A stretch of DNA of 64,000 nt from assembly GCF_014201195.1 (NCBI RefSeq), contig NZ_JACHDS010000001.1, positions 2,666,001 to 2,730,000 of the forward strand. Direction: 5' to 3'. The position numbers and the translations under genes were made by a program. Positions 14,698 to 21,956 of the stretch are shown here, piece after piece. Positions within the stretch are counted from its first letter, which is position 1. Each line of letters begins with the position of its first letter. Source of the DNA: Nocardiopsis mwathae. Its GTDB lineage: Bacteria; Actinomycetota; Actinomycetes; Streptosporangiales; Streptosporangiaceae. A model generated the notes under the pieces. It saw only the letters and a list, made by a program, of their open reading frames with translations. It made no database searches and had not been told where the DNA came from.

Positions 14698-15093
14698 CTA
14701 CTGGTCGATGCGCGCTGCGATCCGCGCCAGCTGCCGCCTCGCCTCCTCCAGCTGCTCGATCAGGTGTTCGGGCTCCATACCGCCGCGCATGTTCAGGCCC
14801 AGGCGGTTCATGTTCCGGTCGAGGTTCGTGATCTCCAGGGCGGTGGTCCGGGCCCGGTTGTCCGGGTGGTCCGGGTGGTCCGTCCAGATGTGCGCGATCG
14901 CGCGCAGATCCGGGCAGGAACCGACACGCTTCGCCGCACCGCCCTTCAGCGGGTCGTAGCCGCACCCCTGGCAGTCGGCGTCGTCGTTGGCGCGGTCGCC
15001 TTCGTGGTTGTCGAAGATGGTGCGGAGTGCCCGGTAGGCGGGGAGGTCCGGCGCCTCGTCGAGGCGGTCCGCGAGGAAGTCACGGATGGTCAT
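14698..15093 (-). CDS. DUF6221-like phage protein (131 aa)
   Basis: ATG 15093. The N-terminus MTIRDFLADRLDE and the central SCPDLRAIAHIWTDHPDHPD recall the actinobacterial DUF6221 pattern (FL..RLDED, later LR.LA..YADHPDY). A CQGCGYD pair near residue 42 and a C-terminal coiled-coil stretch (PEHLIEQLEEARRQLARIAARI) are present. These proteins abound in actinomycete prophages and have no known role. Confidence 0.5.
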   Translation of the reverse strand: MTIRDFLADRLDEAPDLPAYRALRTIFDNHEGDRANDDADCQGCGYDPLKGGAAKRVGSCPDLRAIAHIWTDHPDHPDNRARTTALEITNLDRNMNRLGLNMRGGMEPEHLIEQLEEARRQLARIAARIDQ

Positions 15094-15123
15094 CAGGGTG
15101 GTTTCCGATCGGTTCGCAGATGG

Positions 15124-15492
15124 TCAGCAGCGGGGGCAGGAGTCGGTGAGCCGGTACTGGTGCGTGCAGTAGGTGCTGTTCGCCAGAGCCCGGCCGGGGC
15201 CGCAGATGTGGTACGCGGGGTACCGGTCGACGTCGGCCTGGGTGATGCGGGCGGGGGCCGGGTCGGGGTGGGGGTCGGTGGCCCAGCTGAAGTTCTGGTA
15301 GCGGGCGGGGTGGTGCTCGCTGAGGAGTGCCCTGCCGGACAGGGTGAGGTAGAGGGCTCTGTCGGGGCGGTGGCGGGCGAAGCCCTGCCGCACCAGAGGT
15401 ACGGTTGAAGCGTTGTCGGCGAGCCGTCCGTGGCGGTCCGCTGTCGCGGCGATGGTTCGTGCTGCCTGGTCGTGGGAGGTGTTGGTGTTCAT
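15124..15492 (-). CDS. Cys-rich hypothetical protein (122 aa)
   Basis: ATG 15492 behind AAGGAAG. N-terminal helix (HDQAARTIAATADRHG), middle ALYLTLSGRALL, then HICGPG, STYCTHQYR and a terminal SCPRC, together four or five Cys/His positions for a zinc site. It is transcribed divergently from the 15625 gene, sharing the region with 22-bp direct repeats. Confidence 0.55.
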   Translation of the reverse strand: MNTNTSHDQAARTIAATADRHGRLADNASTVPLVRQGFARHRPDRALYLTLSGRALLSEHHPARYQNFSWATDPHPDPAPARITQADVDRYPAYHICGPGRALANSTYCTHQYRLTDSCPRC

Positions 15493-15548
15493 GGTGTGCT
15501 TCCTTGTTGTGGGGGGGGTGAGTGGACACCCCAGAACAGCGCTTCCCT

Positions 15549-15626
15549 GTAGCGCTACATTGTTGCGCATCAGAGTAGCGAGCCAAGCGGGCAACCGCAA
15601 CAAAGTTGCGCTACCCTGTTGCGCAT
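15549..15626. repeat. 22-bp direct repeats at divergent promoter
   Basis: Segments 15549-15570 and 15605-15626 match at 19 of 22 positions; each ends with TGTTGCGCAT. The first contains the palindrome GTAGCGCTAC. The second runs into the ATG of the plus-strand gene at 15625. They probably are operators for a regulator of this divergent pair. Confidence 0.55.
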
Positions 15627-15864
15627 GAGCCAGGTGGACGAAGCACTAGACGCCCTCAGCAAGAGCACCCTCCGATACCAGCGCACCGAAAAGGAGCACG
15701 AGAAATCACGCGAGACGTCCATCGCCGACGTGGTCGCGGCCCTACGCGCCGGCGCGCGCCCCACCGACGTTGTGAACCGATCACCGTTCAGCCCCGCATA
15801 CGTGCGCAAGCTCGCACGCGAACACGGCATCGAACCGGCGACCAAGAAGGAAGGCGACGCGTGA
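15625..15864 (+). CDS. Helix-turn-helix-like small protein (79 aa)
   Basis: ATG 15625 (TTG 15619 is an alternative). The N-terminal half is a charged helix (TLRYQRTEKEHEKSRETS). The second half, VVAALRAGARPTDVVNRSPFSPAYVRKLAREHGI, reads as a helix-turn-helix with recognition helix SPAYVRKLARE. Because 22-bp repeats sit on its own start, it may autoregulate. No Shine-Dalgarno is seen, so the transcript may be leaderless. A 20-codon frame begins with a GTGA overlap at its end; I do not annotate it separately. Confidence 0.55.
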   Translation: MSQVDEALDALSKSTLRYQRTEKEHEKSRETSIADVVAALRAGARPTDVVNRSPFSPAYVRKLAREHGIEPATKKEGDA

Positions 15865-15882
15865 CCAAGGCCGCCGAGCCGA

Positions 15883-16146
15883 CTACAAGGCCCCTGCCCC
15901 CGCGCGTCGCGCCCGCGCCATGACCCGCTGCACCGTCCGGCACGACACACCACACCGGGCCGCCGCAACCGCATATGACCCGCCCGACCGCAGCACCATC
16001 AGAACGTCCTCCACCAGCAACGCATGAGAGGTCGGCCACTCGCCGAGCCGACCCGCCGCGGCTTCGCGCCGGTGGCACGCTGTGATCAACCCGCGGCCTC
16101 TCAGGAGGCCGACCTTCCCGCAGCAGGCGCACTCCGTCCGCCTCAC
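15883..16146 (-). CDS. Zinc plus helix-turn-helix small protein (87 aa)
   Basis: GTG 16146 overlaps the RusA-like stop as GTGA. CACCGKVGLLRGRGLITACHRR forms a zinc ribbon, and SYAVAAARCGVSCRTVQRVMARAR is a resolvase-like helix-turn-helix. Related to small DNA-binding proteins of actinophages that follow the resolvase gene. The HTH suggests a regulator or nuclease accessory factor. Confidence 0.6.
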   Translation of the reverse strand: MRRTECACCGKVGLLRGRGLITACHRREAAAGRLGEWPTSHALLVEDVLMVLRSGGSYAVAAARCGVSCRTVQRVMARARRAGAGAL

Positions 16147-16616
16147 ACCGCACCTGCCACGGCCGGGCGGTGGTACAGGCACCCGCAGCCCGGGCGCACA
16201 CACCGGCCGTCCTCGCCGATGTGCTCCGTCTCGTCGTGCCCGCACCGGCACCTGCGCGACGCCATCACGATGAGCCGCAGCTGCCCACCGGGAATCTTGT
16301 GGGCGGGGTACATGTGCGGCCCGGACACGTGCAGGTGGTCATCGTCGGGCACAACCCCGGCGTCGACCAGCGCGCCGTCCACTGCCGCCTTGAAGCTCGG
16401 GTAGAAGTTGGCCGAGTCGAAGCGGCGGTTCGCCGCCGGGTGCACGTACCCGAGCACGAACGCCTCCCCCAGGTACGGGACGCGGGCGGCCAGCGACGCG
16501 ATCATCGCTTCGTGGCGGAGACGGCGTGTGGCACGCGCCCGGGGGTGGTGGTGGAGGCGTTGGTTGGAGTTCAGGAGTGGAAGCCCGGCCGGGAGCTCGA
16601 TCTCCCACACGCTCAC
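16143..16616 (-). CDS. RusA-like Holliday junction resolvase
   Basis: 157 aa from GTG 16616 (GTGA overlap; AGGGAGG upstream). LLNSNQRLHHH at the N-terminus, then RFDSANFYPSFKAAVDGALVDAGVVPDDDHLHV has the acidic residues of RusA (D in RxD..NF, D in VDGL, and DDD before the last strand). These metal-binding acids cut four-way junctions during phage recombination or packaging. An added C-terminal zinc segment (CRCGHDETEH, then CVRPGCGCLYH) is unusual for RusA and may bind DNA. Confidence 0.75.
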   Translation of the reverse strand: MSVWEIELPAGLPLLNSNQRLHHHPRARATRRLRHEAMIASLAARVPYLGEAFVLGYVHPAANRRFDSANFYPSFKAAVDGALVDAGVVPDDDHLHVSGPHMYPAHKIPGGQLRLIVMASRRCRCGHDETEHIGEDGRCVRPGCGCLYHRPAVAGAV

Positions 16617-16963
16617 GCCGCCTCCCTGATGGACGAGGCTGTACCGACCCATTCCCGGCACATCGAACCCTTGGCTCCCGGCCGCCGCGATGGTTGACCA
16701 CCGGTCGGCGAATGCTCGATCACCCCGGCCTTGCGCATGGCCGACAGCAGTGCACCCCATTGCTTGGCTCCGTTGCCCGGCTCCTCCACCCCGAACCGGG
16801 TCACGATGTCGTAGGCCTGGAACGGTTTCCCCTCACGGGCGAGCTGGGCGACCGCGGAGGAAGCGCGCGACCACCAGTCCGGCGAAGCGGCGCGCGCCGT
16901 CTCCGCCAGGCCAGGGTTCACCTCCGCGATCGCGTCGGCCAGGGAGAGCTGTTCACCGCTCAT
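16613..16963 (-). CDS. Hypothetical phage protein upstream of resolvase (116 aa)
   Basis: ATG 16963 overlaps the stop of the preceding gene. AYDIVTRFGVEEP, then KQWGALLSAMRKAGVIE resembles a winged-helix segment found in phage proteins that stand before RusA (GxPF..D.v....G..EP, GAl...ar..G.i). Possibly DNA-binding; no catalytic residues seen. Confidence 0.55.
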   Translation of the reverse strand: MSGEQLSLADAIAEVNPGLAETARAASPDWWSRASSAVAQLAREGKPFQAYDIVTRFGVEEPGNGAKQWGALLSAMRKAGVIEHSPTGGQPSRRPGAKGSMCREWVGTASSIREAA

Positions 16964-17316
16964 GCGGCACCTCCGTACCCGGCCAGCGATACCTCGGCCC
17001 GCACGGTCGCGATCTTCGTCCGGCCCACGTCGATTCGGGTGTGCAGGGCGCGGATGTGCGCCTTCTGCGCCGTCACCACGGCGGCCGCCTCACCCCACGT
17101 GCGGAATAGCTGGTCGCATGCCTCGACCGCGGCCATCTTCCTGGCCTCTACTGACCCCACCGCGTCGCGAAACGCTCGCGCCTGCGCCAGCTTGTAGTCG
17201 GCCTCGGCGTGCACAGCGGTCACCTCGTGCTTTTCGAGGTCGGACACGGCCTCTCCGAGCGCGAGCGTGAGAGCACCGAGATGCTCGATATTGCGGATGT
17301 TCTCCGGTGTCGACAC
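16960..17316 (-). CDS. Coiled-coil phage protein (118 aa)
   Basis: GTG 17316 with AGGAGG upstream. Almost wholly helical with heptad-like spacing (LTLALGEAVSDLEKHEVTAVHAEADYKLAQARAFRDAV). Such proteins are common just before recombination genes in actinophages; a structural or recombination-mediator role is possible but not shown. Confidence 0.6.
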   Translation of the reverse strand: MSTPENIRNIEHLGALTLALGEAVSDLEKHEVTAVHAEADYKLAQARAFRDAVGSVEARKMAAVEACDQLFRTWGEAAAVVTAQKAHIRALHTRIDVGRTKIATVRAEVSLAGYGGAA

Positions 17317-17325
17317 GTGCGCCTC

Positions 17326-17469
17326 CTACTCCTCGTCCTGGCTTGGGGATGCGGGCTGGTTGTGGCCCCACTGCGGGGCGTGCGGATCGCTCACCCACTC
17401 CGACCACGCCGGTTCCAAGAACGGCGCGCAGAGGGGGCGGGGCAGGGTCTTCGGGGCAGGGCTCAACAC
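17326..17469 (-). CDS. 47-aa hypothetical protein
   Basis: GTG 17469 follows GGAGG, and the stop at 17326 overlaps the ribosome site of the next gene, so it is likely translated. The product starts MLSPAPKTLPRPLCAPFLE and includes AWSEWVSDPHAPQWGH. No family recognised. Confidence 0.45.
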   Translation of the reverse strand: MLSPAPKTLPRPLCAPFLEPAWSEWVSDPHAPQWGHNQPASPSQDEE

Positions 17470-17496
17470 GGCCTCCAACGCGAGAGGGAAGAAGAA

Positions 17497-17523
17497 GGGG
17501 GCGGCCGGACAGCAGCCGCCCCC
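17497..17523 (-). terminator. Intercistronic GC hairpin
   Basis: 9-bp stem (17497-17505 with 17515-17523), 9-nt loop, just after the stop at 17537. Confidence 0.55.
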
Positions 17524-17536
17524 GAACGGAAGGTGG

Positions 17537-17872
17537 CTAGTCGACAGCGATGACCGTGGGAAACATCGACCACATCGGCATCCGGTGGCCTACCGTCGTC
17601 ACCCGGTGGGTAGCGCCGGGTTCGATACGGGACCACACGTCGGCAGCGGAGAAGTGTGCGCGAAGGGCCACGTCAGCAACGGTGAGCGTCCCGCACTCTT
17701 GGGTGTACACGCGGTACGTGCCGTCGTCACCACCGCGGTCTTTGCCGGTGATCGTGCAGGTGTGAACGGTGGCGGGATAGGCCTGGGAAATGTTCCACGC
17801 CAGGGCGGCCAGGACGATCACGAGCACACCCAACTCGGGCAGGTAGGCACCCGCGGAGCGGCGATGTGTCAT
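17537..17872 (-). CDS. Single-pass membrane protein of phage family (111 aa)
   Basis: ATG 17872 overlaps the upstream stop as ATGA. One transmembrane helix near residues 13-32 (LGVLVIVLAALAWNISQAY) is followed by an exported or cytoplasmic beta domain: TCTITGKD, TYRVYTQECGTLTVADVAL, FSAADVWSRIEPG, HRVTTVGHRMP, FPTVIAV. This order matches a small membrane protein family shared by actinophages (eCG.L.v.D....f.SadvW..i..G). Function unknown. Confidence 0.65.
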   Translation of the reverse strand: MTHRRSAGAYLPELGVLVIVLAALAWNISQAYPATVHTCTITGKDRGGDDGTYRVYTQECGTLTVADVALRAHFSAADVWSRIEPGATHRVTTVGHRMPMWSMFPTVIAVD

Positions 17873-18093
17873 GTCGTAGCCTCCTGGGCCTTCGCCGCGA
17901 CACACGCGTGCCCGGCGAGGTAGGTGACCAGCCCCGCGAGCATGCGCCCGGAGTCGACATGTCCAACGGTGTGGCCGCAGCGTCGGCAGTAGTGGGTCGA
18001 GCCGCCGCCCACGCCCACGACGGCGTCCACGGTCGGGGGTGATGCGGGGTCGACGGTGCGCGGGTCAGTGCGCGCAGGAAGGTCACGCGGCAC
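17869..18093 (-). CDS. Small zinc-binding protein (74 aa)
   Basis: GTG 18093 with GGGAGG upstream. HYCRRCGHTVGHVDSG and a later GHAC form a C-x2-C-H-C zinc site in the C-terminal half. Coupled by ATGA to the membrane protein gene. No known function. Confidence 0.55.
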   Translation of the reverse strand: MPRDLPARTDPRTVDPASPPTVDAVVGVGGGSTHYCRRCGHTVGHVDSGRMLAGLVTYLAGHACVAAKAQEATT

Positions 18094-18256
18094 GAAGGGC
18101 CTCCCGTTCCTCGGTGCCGTGCGCCTCGTTGAGTGCGGCCCGGTAGGCGGGGATGAAGATCGGGCGGATGCGTTCCAGGGCCGTGGCTGACAGGGGCGGC
18201 TGGTCCTCGACCCAGGCCTGGCGGGCGGCTTCGTACACCTCGGGGTCAAGCAGCAC
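18083..18256 (-). CDS. 57-aa hypothetical protein
   Basis: GTG 18256 with GGAGG upstream; overlaps the end of the Cro-like gene by 11 nt. VLLDPEVYEAARQAWVEDQPPLSATALERIRPIF matches a short actinobacterial pattern (PPLSxxxxxRLRPIF) found next to XRE regulators. Possibly a small partner of the regulator. Confidence 0.55.
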   Translation of the reverse strand: MLLDPEVYEAARQAWVEDQPPLSATALERIRPIFIPAYRAALNEAHGTEEREALRAA

Positions 18257-18503
18257 GGTTGGCCCCCTCCTTGGTGAGCAGAGCGCCGGGTTGCAGGTCG
18301 AGGGCGGCGATGACCGCGGCGTAGATCTGCCGACTGATCGGGCGTTCGCCTTCCTCGACCTTGTAGAGGTGCGAGGCGCTGTAGCCAACCCGCTCGGCGA
18401 GTGACCGCATGGGGATGCCGCGCTTCCGGCGGACGTGGTGCAGAGCGTCGGGGTCGAACGCGGCTAGGTCCAGGGGGCCGCGGTTGACTGTTGGGTGAGG
18501 CAT
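18246..18503 (-). CDS. XRE-family regulator, Cro-like position
   Basis: 85 aa, first gene of the minus-strand early unit. The helix-turn-helix is clear: RGIPMRSLAERVGYSASHLYKVEEGERPIS, with VRRKRG before it and a C-terminal helix (YAAVIAALDLQPGALLT). In the layout it takes the Cro place: small DNA-binding protein at the start of the leftward early transcript, facing a longer repressor. Its own promoter contains the operator at 18521-18536. ATG 18503 has no Shine-Dalgarno and lies about 11 bases from a TAATCT box, so the mRNA may be leaderless. Confidence 0.8.
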   Translation of the reverse strand: MPHPTVNRGPLDLAAFDPDALHHVRRKRGIPMRSLAERVGYSASHLYKVEEGERPISRQIYAAVIAALDLQPGALLTKEGANRAA

Positions 18504-18678
18504 GGGGGTGACAGTAGATTAAGTTTGGCCAAACTTTCAACTCGACCCAGAATTTTTGCCCAAACTCGTGGGTCTTCGCAGGCCAGAGGGGTGATGTGGC
18601 AGAAGTTACGCAGGCGAACGTTGGTTCACCCATCGAACGTGCGGCTAAATTTGGCCAAATTCAGGTAGCATCCGTCAC
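18504..18678. promoter_or_regulatory. Immunity switch: divergent promoters with TTTGGCCAAA operators
   Basis: AAGTTTGGCCAAACTT (18521-18536) lies in the leftward promoter between a TTGAAA (18540-18535) and a TAATCT box; AATTTGGCCAAATT (18648-18661) lies just before a TAGCAT box (18665-18670) of the rightward promoter. A weaker copy is near 18555. Both starts lie so near their -10 boxes that leaderless transcripts are likely. Confidence 0.7.
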
Positions 18679-19389
18679 ATGATGCCCACGGACCCACCCC
18701 CCCAGCCTCATCACCGATCACCCGAGGCACAGCGACTAGACCACCACCTGAACGCCTCCCGCGAACGCCAAGGCCTCAGCTGGGCGGCGTTCGCACGCAA
18801 AGGCGGCATCTCCGAAGAGGCCCTACGCTACATCCGCACCGGAGAACGCAAAGCCCGCCAGTCCAGCATCGAGCGGATCGAACGCGCAGCCGGATGGGCA
18901 CCCGGCGGCTTCGAAGACGCATTGAACGGCCGCACCCCCCGCCCCGCCCAACCATCCGATCACTATAAAATCGAACAGGTCGCCGAACGCCTTGTCTTCC
19001 TCTTCAACAACGTCCGGAAAGACAAGCACGGGAACCTGCACACCCCCGAAGAGGTCTCAGAAGCCCTCGCGCGCACCAAACTCGAAGTCTCCCCCACCGA
19101 CCTCGACAACATCATGACCGCCGCCAAGGAGGCCCCACTACTCAGCAACGAGGCCCTGGAAGGAATCGCCCGAGTCTTCAAAGTCGATAAGAGCTACTTC
19201 ACAGACGACCACGTCGCAGAATCCGTGCGCTCCCAAATTCGGTTCGTCAACCGACTCCAGGACGAAGGCGTCCAACAGATCGCCATGCGAACCGAAGGAC
19301 TGTCTGATCAATCAAGGCAACTCATCATCGGCATGCTCGACCGCGCACGCGAAGCAGAGGGGTTGCCGAAAATAGAAAACAACGAATAA
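18679..19389 (+). CDS. XRE-family lysogeny repressor candidate
   Basis: 236 aa. A first helix-turn-helix is at residues about 25-60 (RQGLSWAAFARKGGISEEALRYIRTGERKA). A second region, TPEEVSEALARTKLEVSPTDLDNIMTAAKEAP, LSNEALEGIARVFKVDKSYFTDD, follows the EspR-like XRE layout of actinobacteria. The C-terminus is helical and may dimerise. The gene opens the plus-strand immunity operon and faces the Cro-like gene across the operators, so it is the likely CI analogue. The adjacent ImmA/IrrE protease gene suggests that repression is lifted by proteolysis, as in ICEBs1 or DdrO systems. Confidence 0.75.
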   Translation: MMPTDPPPQPHHRSPEAQRLDHHLNASRERQGLSWAAFARKGGISEEALRYIRTGERKARQSSIERIERAAGWAPGGFEDALNGRTPRPAQPSDHYKIEQVAERLVFLFNNVRKDKHGNLHTPEEVSEALARTKLEVSPTDLDNIMTAAKEAPLLSNEALEGIARVFKVDKSYFTDDHVAESVRSQIRFVNRLQDEGVQQIAMRTEGLSDQSRQLIIGMLDRAREAEGLPKIENNE

Positions 19390-19451
19390 CAGACGAAACC
19401 AAACCGAATGAAGGCGCAACCCCTATCATTCGGCCTAGAAAGCCTCCCCCG

Positions 19452-19970
19452 TTGCGAACCAACGACCTGATCCTAGGGCAACGCTGCAAAAGACTCATCC
19501 GACAAGTCACCGGCAGCAACAGCATCCGCACCATCGATGAACTCGTCCAACAGTTCTCCGAACGAAACGGGCGCAGCATCACCCTAATCCCAGTCCAAAC
19601 CCCCGCAGCAACCCCCTGCGGCCTATGGATCAGCACCCAACACGAAGACCGCATCTACTACGAAGAACGCACCTCACCACTCCACCGCCACCAGATCATC
19701 GGCCACGAACTCGGCCACCTCGCTTTCAACCACCAAAGCAACAACCAATCCGCAATCGACCTCCACGCCGCCCAGCTCCTCATGCCCAACCTCGACCCCG
19801 AACTCATCCGCCAGATGTTCGGGCGCACCTACTTCGACGCACCACAAGAACGCGAAGCCGAAGCATTCGCCGCAGTAGCAATCAAAATGATTGCCCGCAA
19901 CAGCAACACCCCCCGAAATAAAGACTGCGCAACCGAACGATTCACCCAAGCAGTTGAAGGGGGATTCTGA
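19452..19970 (+). CDS. ImmA/IrrE-family metallopeptidase
   Basis: 172 aa from TTG 19452, the only reasonable start. The zinc motif HELGH (residues 85-89) in QIIGHELGHLAFNH and a downstream REAEAFAA (the third-ligand Glu in the E..A..FA pattern) are intact, so it should be an active protease. Family members cleave XRE repressors such as ImmR and DdrO. It ends one base before the next ATG, so it is coupled to the membrane protein. Codons end in A more often than in host genes. Confidence 0.8.
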   Translation: MRTNDLILGQRCKRLIRQVTGSNSIRTIDELVQQFSERNGRSITLIPVQTPAATPCGLWISTQHEDRIYYEERTSPLHRHQIIGHELGHLAFNHQSNNQSAIDLHAAQLLMPNLDPELIRQMFGRTYFDAPQEREAEAFAAVAIKMIARNSNTPRNKDCATERFTQAVEGGF

Positions 19971-21203
19971 ATGCCCGAGCACGCCCACCTGTTCACAATA
20001 CCCATCGTGCTCATAGCGCTCACCCACAAGGCGTGGCAACTCTACAACAACCCCAAGAACCCCGTCCTATGGGCCCTCTGCGCCATGATCGCTGCCATCG
20101 GAACAGCCGCCACCATCCGATCGCCCGCGATCTACACAGCATTCGACGAAGCAGTCGGAATCCCCAACCTCGCCCGCCTCATTGAACACCTCACCGGCAT
20201 CATCGGGCTATGCGCTGGAGAATACTTCCTCCTTAACCTCAACAACCCGGAAACCTCCGCAAGAAAAGCCAAAATAAGATACATCGCCATCTCACCACTC
20301 TTGGTGATCATGGCCGTCGCATTCCTCATAGAACCCCGCACAATAGAAGCCCCCTCCGACTTCACCGAACAATACGCAACCGCACCAGGCATGGGCCTCT
20401 ACATGGCCTGCTTCCTCGGCATCTTCGCCCTGTCCATGCTCCACCTCATCCGCACAACCCACCGATACACCAAAAACGCCACACGCCCCCTCGTCCGGCT
20501 CGGCAGCCGCCTAATGGCCGCCGGCGGCATACTCGGCTTGGTCTTCATCCTCAACAAAGCCGTCAGCTTCTACGGGCTCCGCTACGGATTCGACTCCCCC
20601 ATCAACGCAGAACTCTCACGCGCCTGCATCGCAATCGGCATCATCCTCGTCCTCACCGGCGTAACCATCCCCGCCGCAGGACCCCGCCTCGCGGCCCTCT
20701 ACCGATGGCCGCAACGCCGCCGCGCCTACAGGGAGCTCCACCCCCTCTGGCTCGCGATCTACAACACCACCCCCGCCGTGGTATTCACACCCCCGAGACA
20801 GCCGGACAAAAACACCTCACCCGGCCCGATCCAAGCCCACACACTCCTACTGCGCCGCATCATCGAGATCCGCGACGGAGCCCTTGCGCTGCGCCCCTAC
20901 CTCGACCCACACATCGCGGCAACCGCCGAAACCGAAGCCCGCAACCACGGGCTCACCGGAACCCGCATGCTCGCCACCATCGAGGCCGCCCGGATCGCCG
21001 CCGCCATCGAAACCGCGCGCCGTCTCGGCCCAACACCTCCCCCCGAATCCACCCCCGATGCCCTTCCCCTCGCCAACGTTGGAGCGGAAGACCTCGACGC
21101 CGACGCCGCCGCGCTGGCGCCCGTTGCCCAGGCCTACGCGCACTCCCCGGTCGTCGCCCGAATCGCCCGCCAGGCCGCAACGGAGGCGACCAGTGCCACG
21201 TAG
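19971..21203 (+). CDS. MAB_1171c-like membrane protein with DUF6545-type C-terminus
   Basis: 410 aa. Seven or so hydrophobic segments occupy residues 5-240 (for example FTIPIVLIALTHKAW, LLVIMAVAFLI, MGLYMACFLGIFALSML, GILGLVFILNKAV, IGIILVLTGVTIPAAGP). The soluble C-terminal part begins YRWPQRRRAYRELHPLW and continues with TLLLRRIIEIRDGALALRPYL, the signature of the family annotated as putative transporters in actinobacteria. It is typically found behind XRE and ImmA/IrrE genes. It may be a membrane sensor or effector of the protease; transport is unproven. Confidence 0.75.
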   Translation: MPEHAHLFTIPIVLIALTHKAWQLYNNPKNPVLWALCAMIAAIGTAATIRSPAIYTAFDEAVGIPNLARLIEHLTGIIGLCAGEYFLLNLNNPETSARKAKIRYIAISPLLVIMAVAFLIEPRTIEAPSDFTEQYATAPGMGLYMACFLGIFALSMLHLIRTTHRYTKNATRPLVRLGSRLMAAGGILGLVFILNKAVSFYGLRYGFDSPINAELSRACIAIGIILVLTGVTIPAAGPRLAALYRWPQRRRAYRELHPLWLAIYNTTPAVVFTPPRQPDKNTSPGPIQAHTLLLRRIIEIRDGALALRPYLDPHIAATAETEARNHGLTGTRMLATIEAARIAAAIETARRLGPTPPPESTPDALPLANVGAEDLDADAAALAPVAQAYAHSPVVARIARQAATEATSAT

Positions 21204-21795
21204 ACACCGGTTCGTGGACCTCGCAGCGCAGGCCGCCACCGAATCCCTGTCACCCGCGATCGTGGTGTGCCTCATCATCGCCGCGACAACGCTGCGCTCC
21301 ACCCCCACCCCGGCCCAAGCCGCCCTGTGGGCATCCGTGGTTTTCCTCTTCGGAGTGGCGATCCCGATGGGCTACGTCTACTACGGCATCCAACGCGGAT
21401 GGTGGAACGACCGCCACGTGCACGCACGGGCTCACCGCCGCTGGCCCTTCGCCGTGTGCCTCACCTCAGTAGCCACAGGCACCCTCGTGACCCTGGCCGC
21501 TGGCGGCCCACGAGACATGGCGGTCCTCGGCGGCACCATGGGCGCAACCCTCGCGGTTCTGTGGGCCATCACTGACCGCGGCAGATGGAAAGTCTCCGTG
21601 CACACGGTCGTGGCCGTGGTCGGCGCCGGTATCTTCAGCCTGCTCTACGGTGCCGCAACTGCCGCCATCGCGTGGCCGCTCGCGGCCGTCGTCGCTTGGT
21701 CCCGTATCCACCTGCGCCACCACACCCCGGCACAAGTGGCTGGTGGGGCGCTCATCGGGGCCATGGCGATGGCCGCATTCGCGTTCCTCCGGTAG
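21193..21795 (+). CDS. PAP2-like membrane phosphatase, degenerate
   Basis: 200 aa from GTG 21193, overlapping the previous gene by 11 nt. Five hydrophobic helices are visible. The second half has WKVSVHTVVAVVGA and SRIHLRHHTPAQVAGGALIG, corresponding to PAP2 motifs C2 (SxxxH) and C3 (SRxxLxxHxPxxVxGG). The first PAP2 motif (KxxxxxxRP) is not evident, so activity is doubtful. It completes the repressor-protease-membrane protein-PAP2 set. Confidence 0.7.
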   Translation: MPRRHRFVDLAAQAATESLSPAIVVCLIIAATTLRSTPTPAQAALWASVVFLFGVAIPMGYVYYGIQRGWWNDRHVHARAHRRWPFAVCLTSVATGTLVTLAAGGPRDMAVLGGTMGATLAVLWAITDRGRWKVSVHTVVAVVGAGIFSLLYGAATAAIAWPLAAVVAWSRIHLRHHTPAQVAGGALIGAMAMAAFAFLR

Positions 21796-21956
21796 CTACA
21801 GTGGCCCGGTACAGACCGGTACCGGGCCCGTCGTGCGCGGCCTGGGCCTCCCCGCGGAGTGTCCGGCGCGAACCTCCGGAGGAACTTTCGGAGTGGAGTC
21901 TCCAGGCCGCCGGGGAGATGGTCGTGCTCATCGGGTGCTGAGCCCGTGCACTCGGC

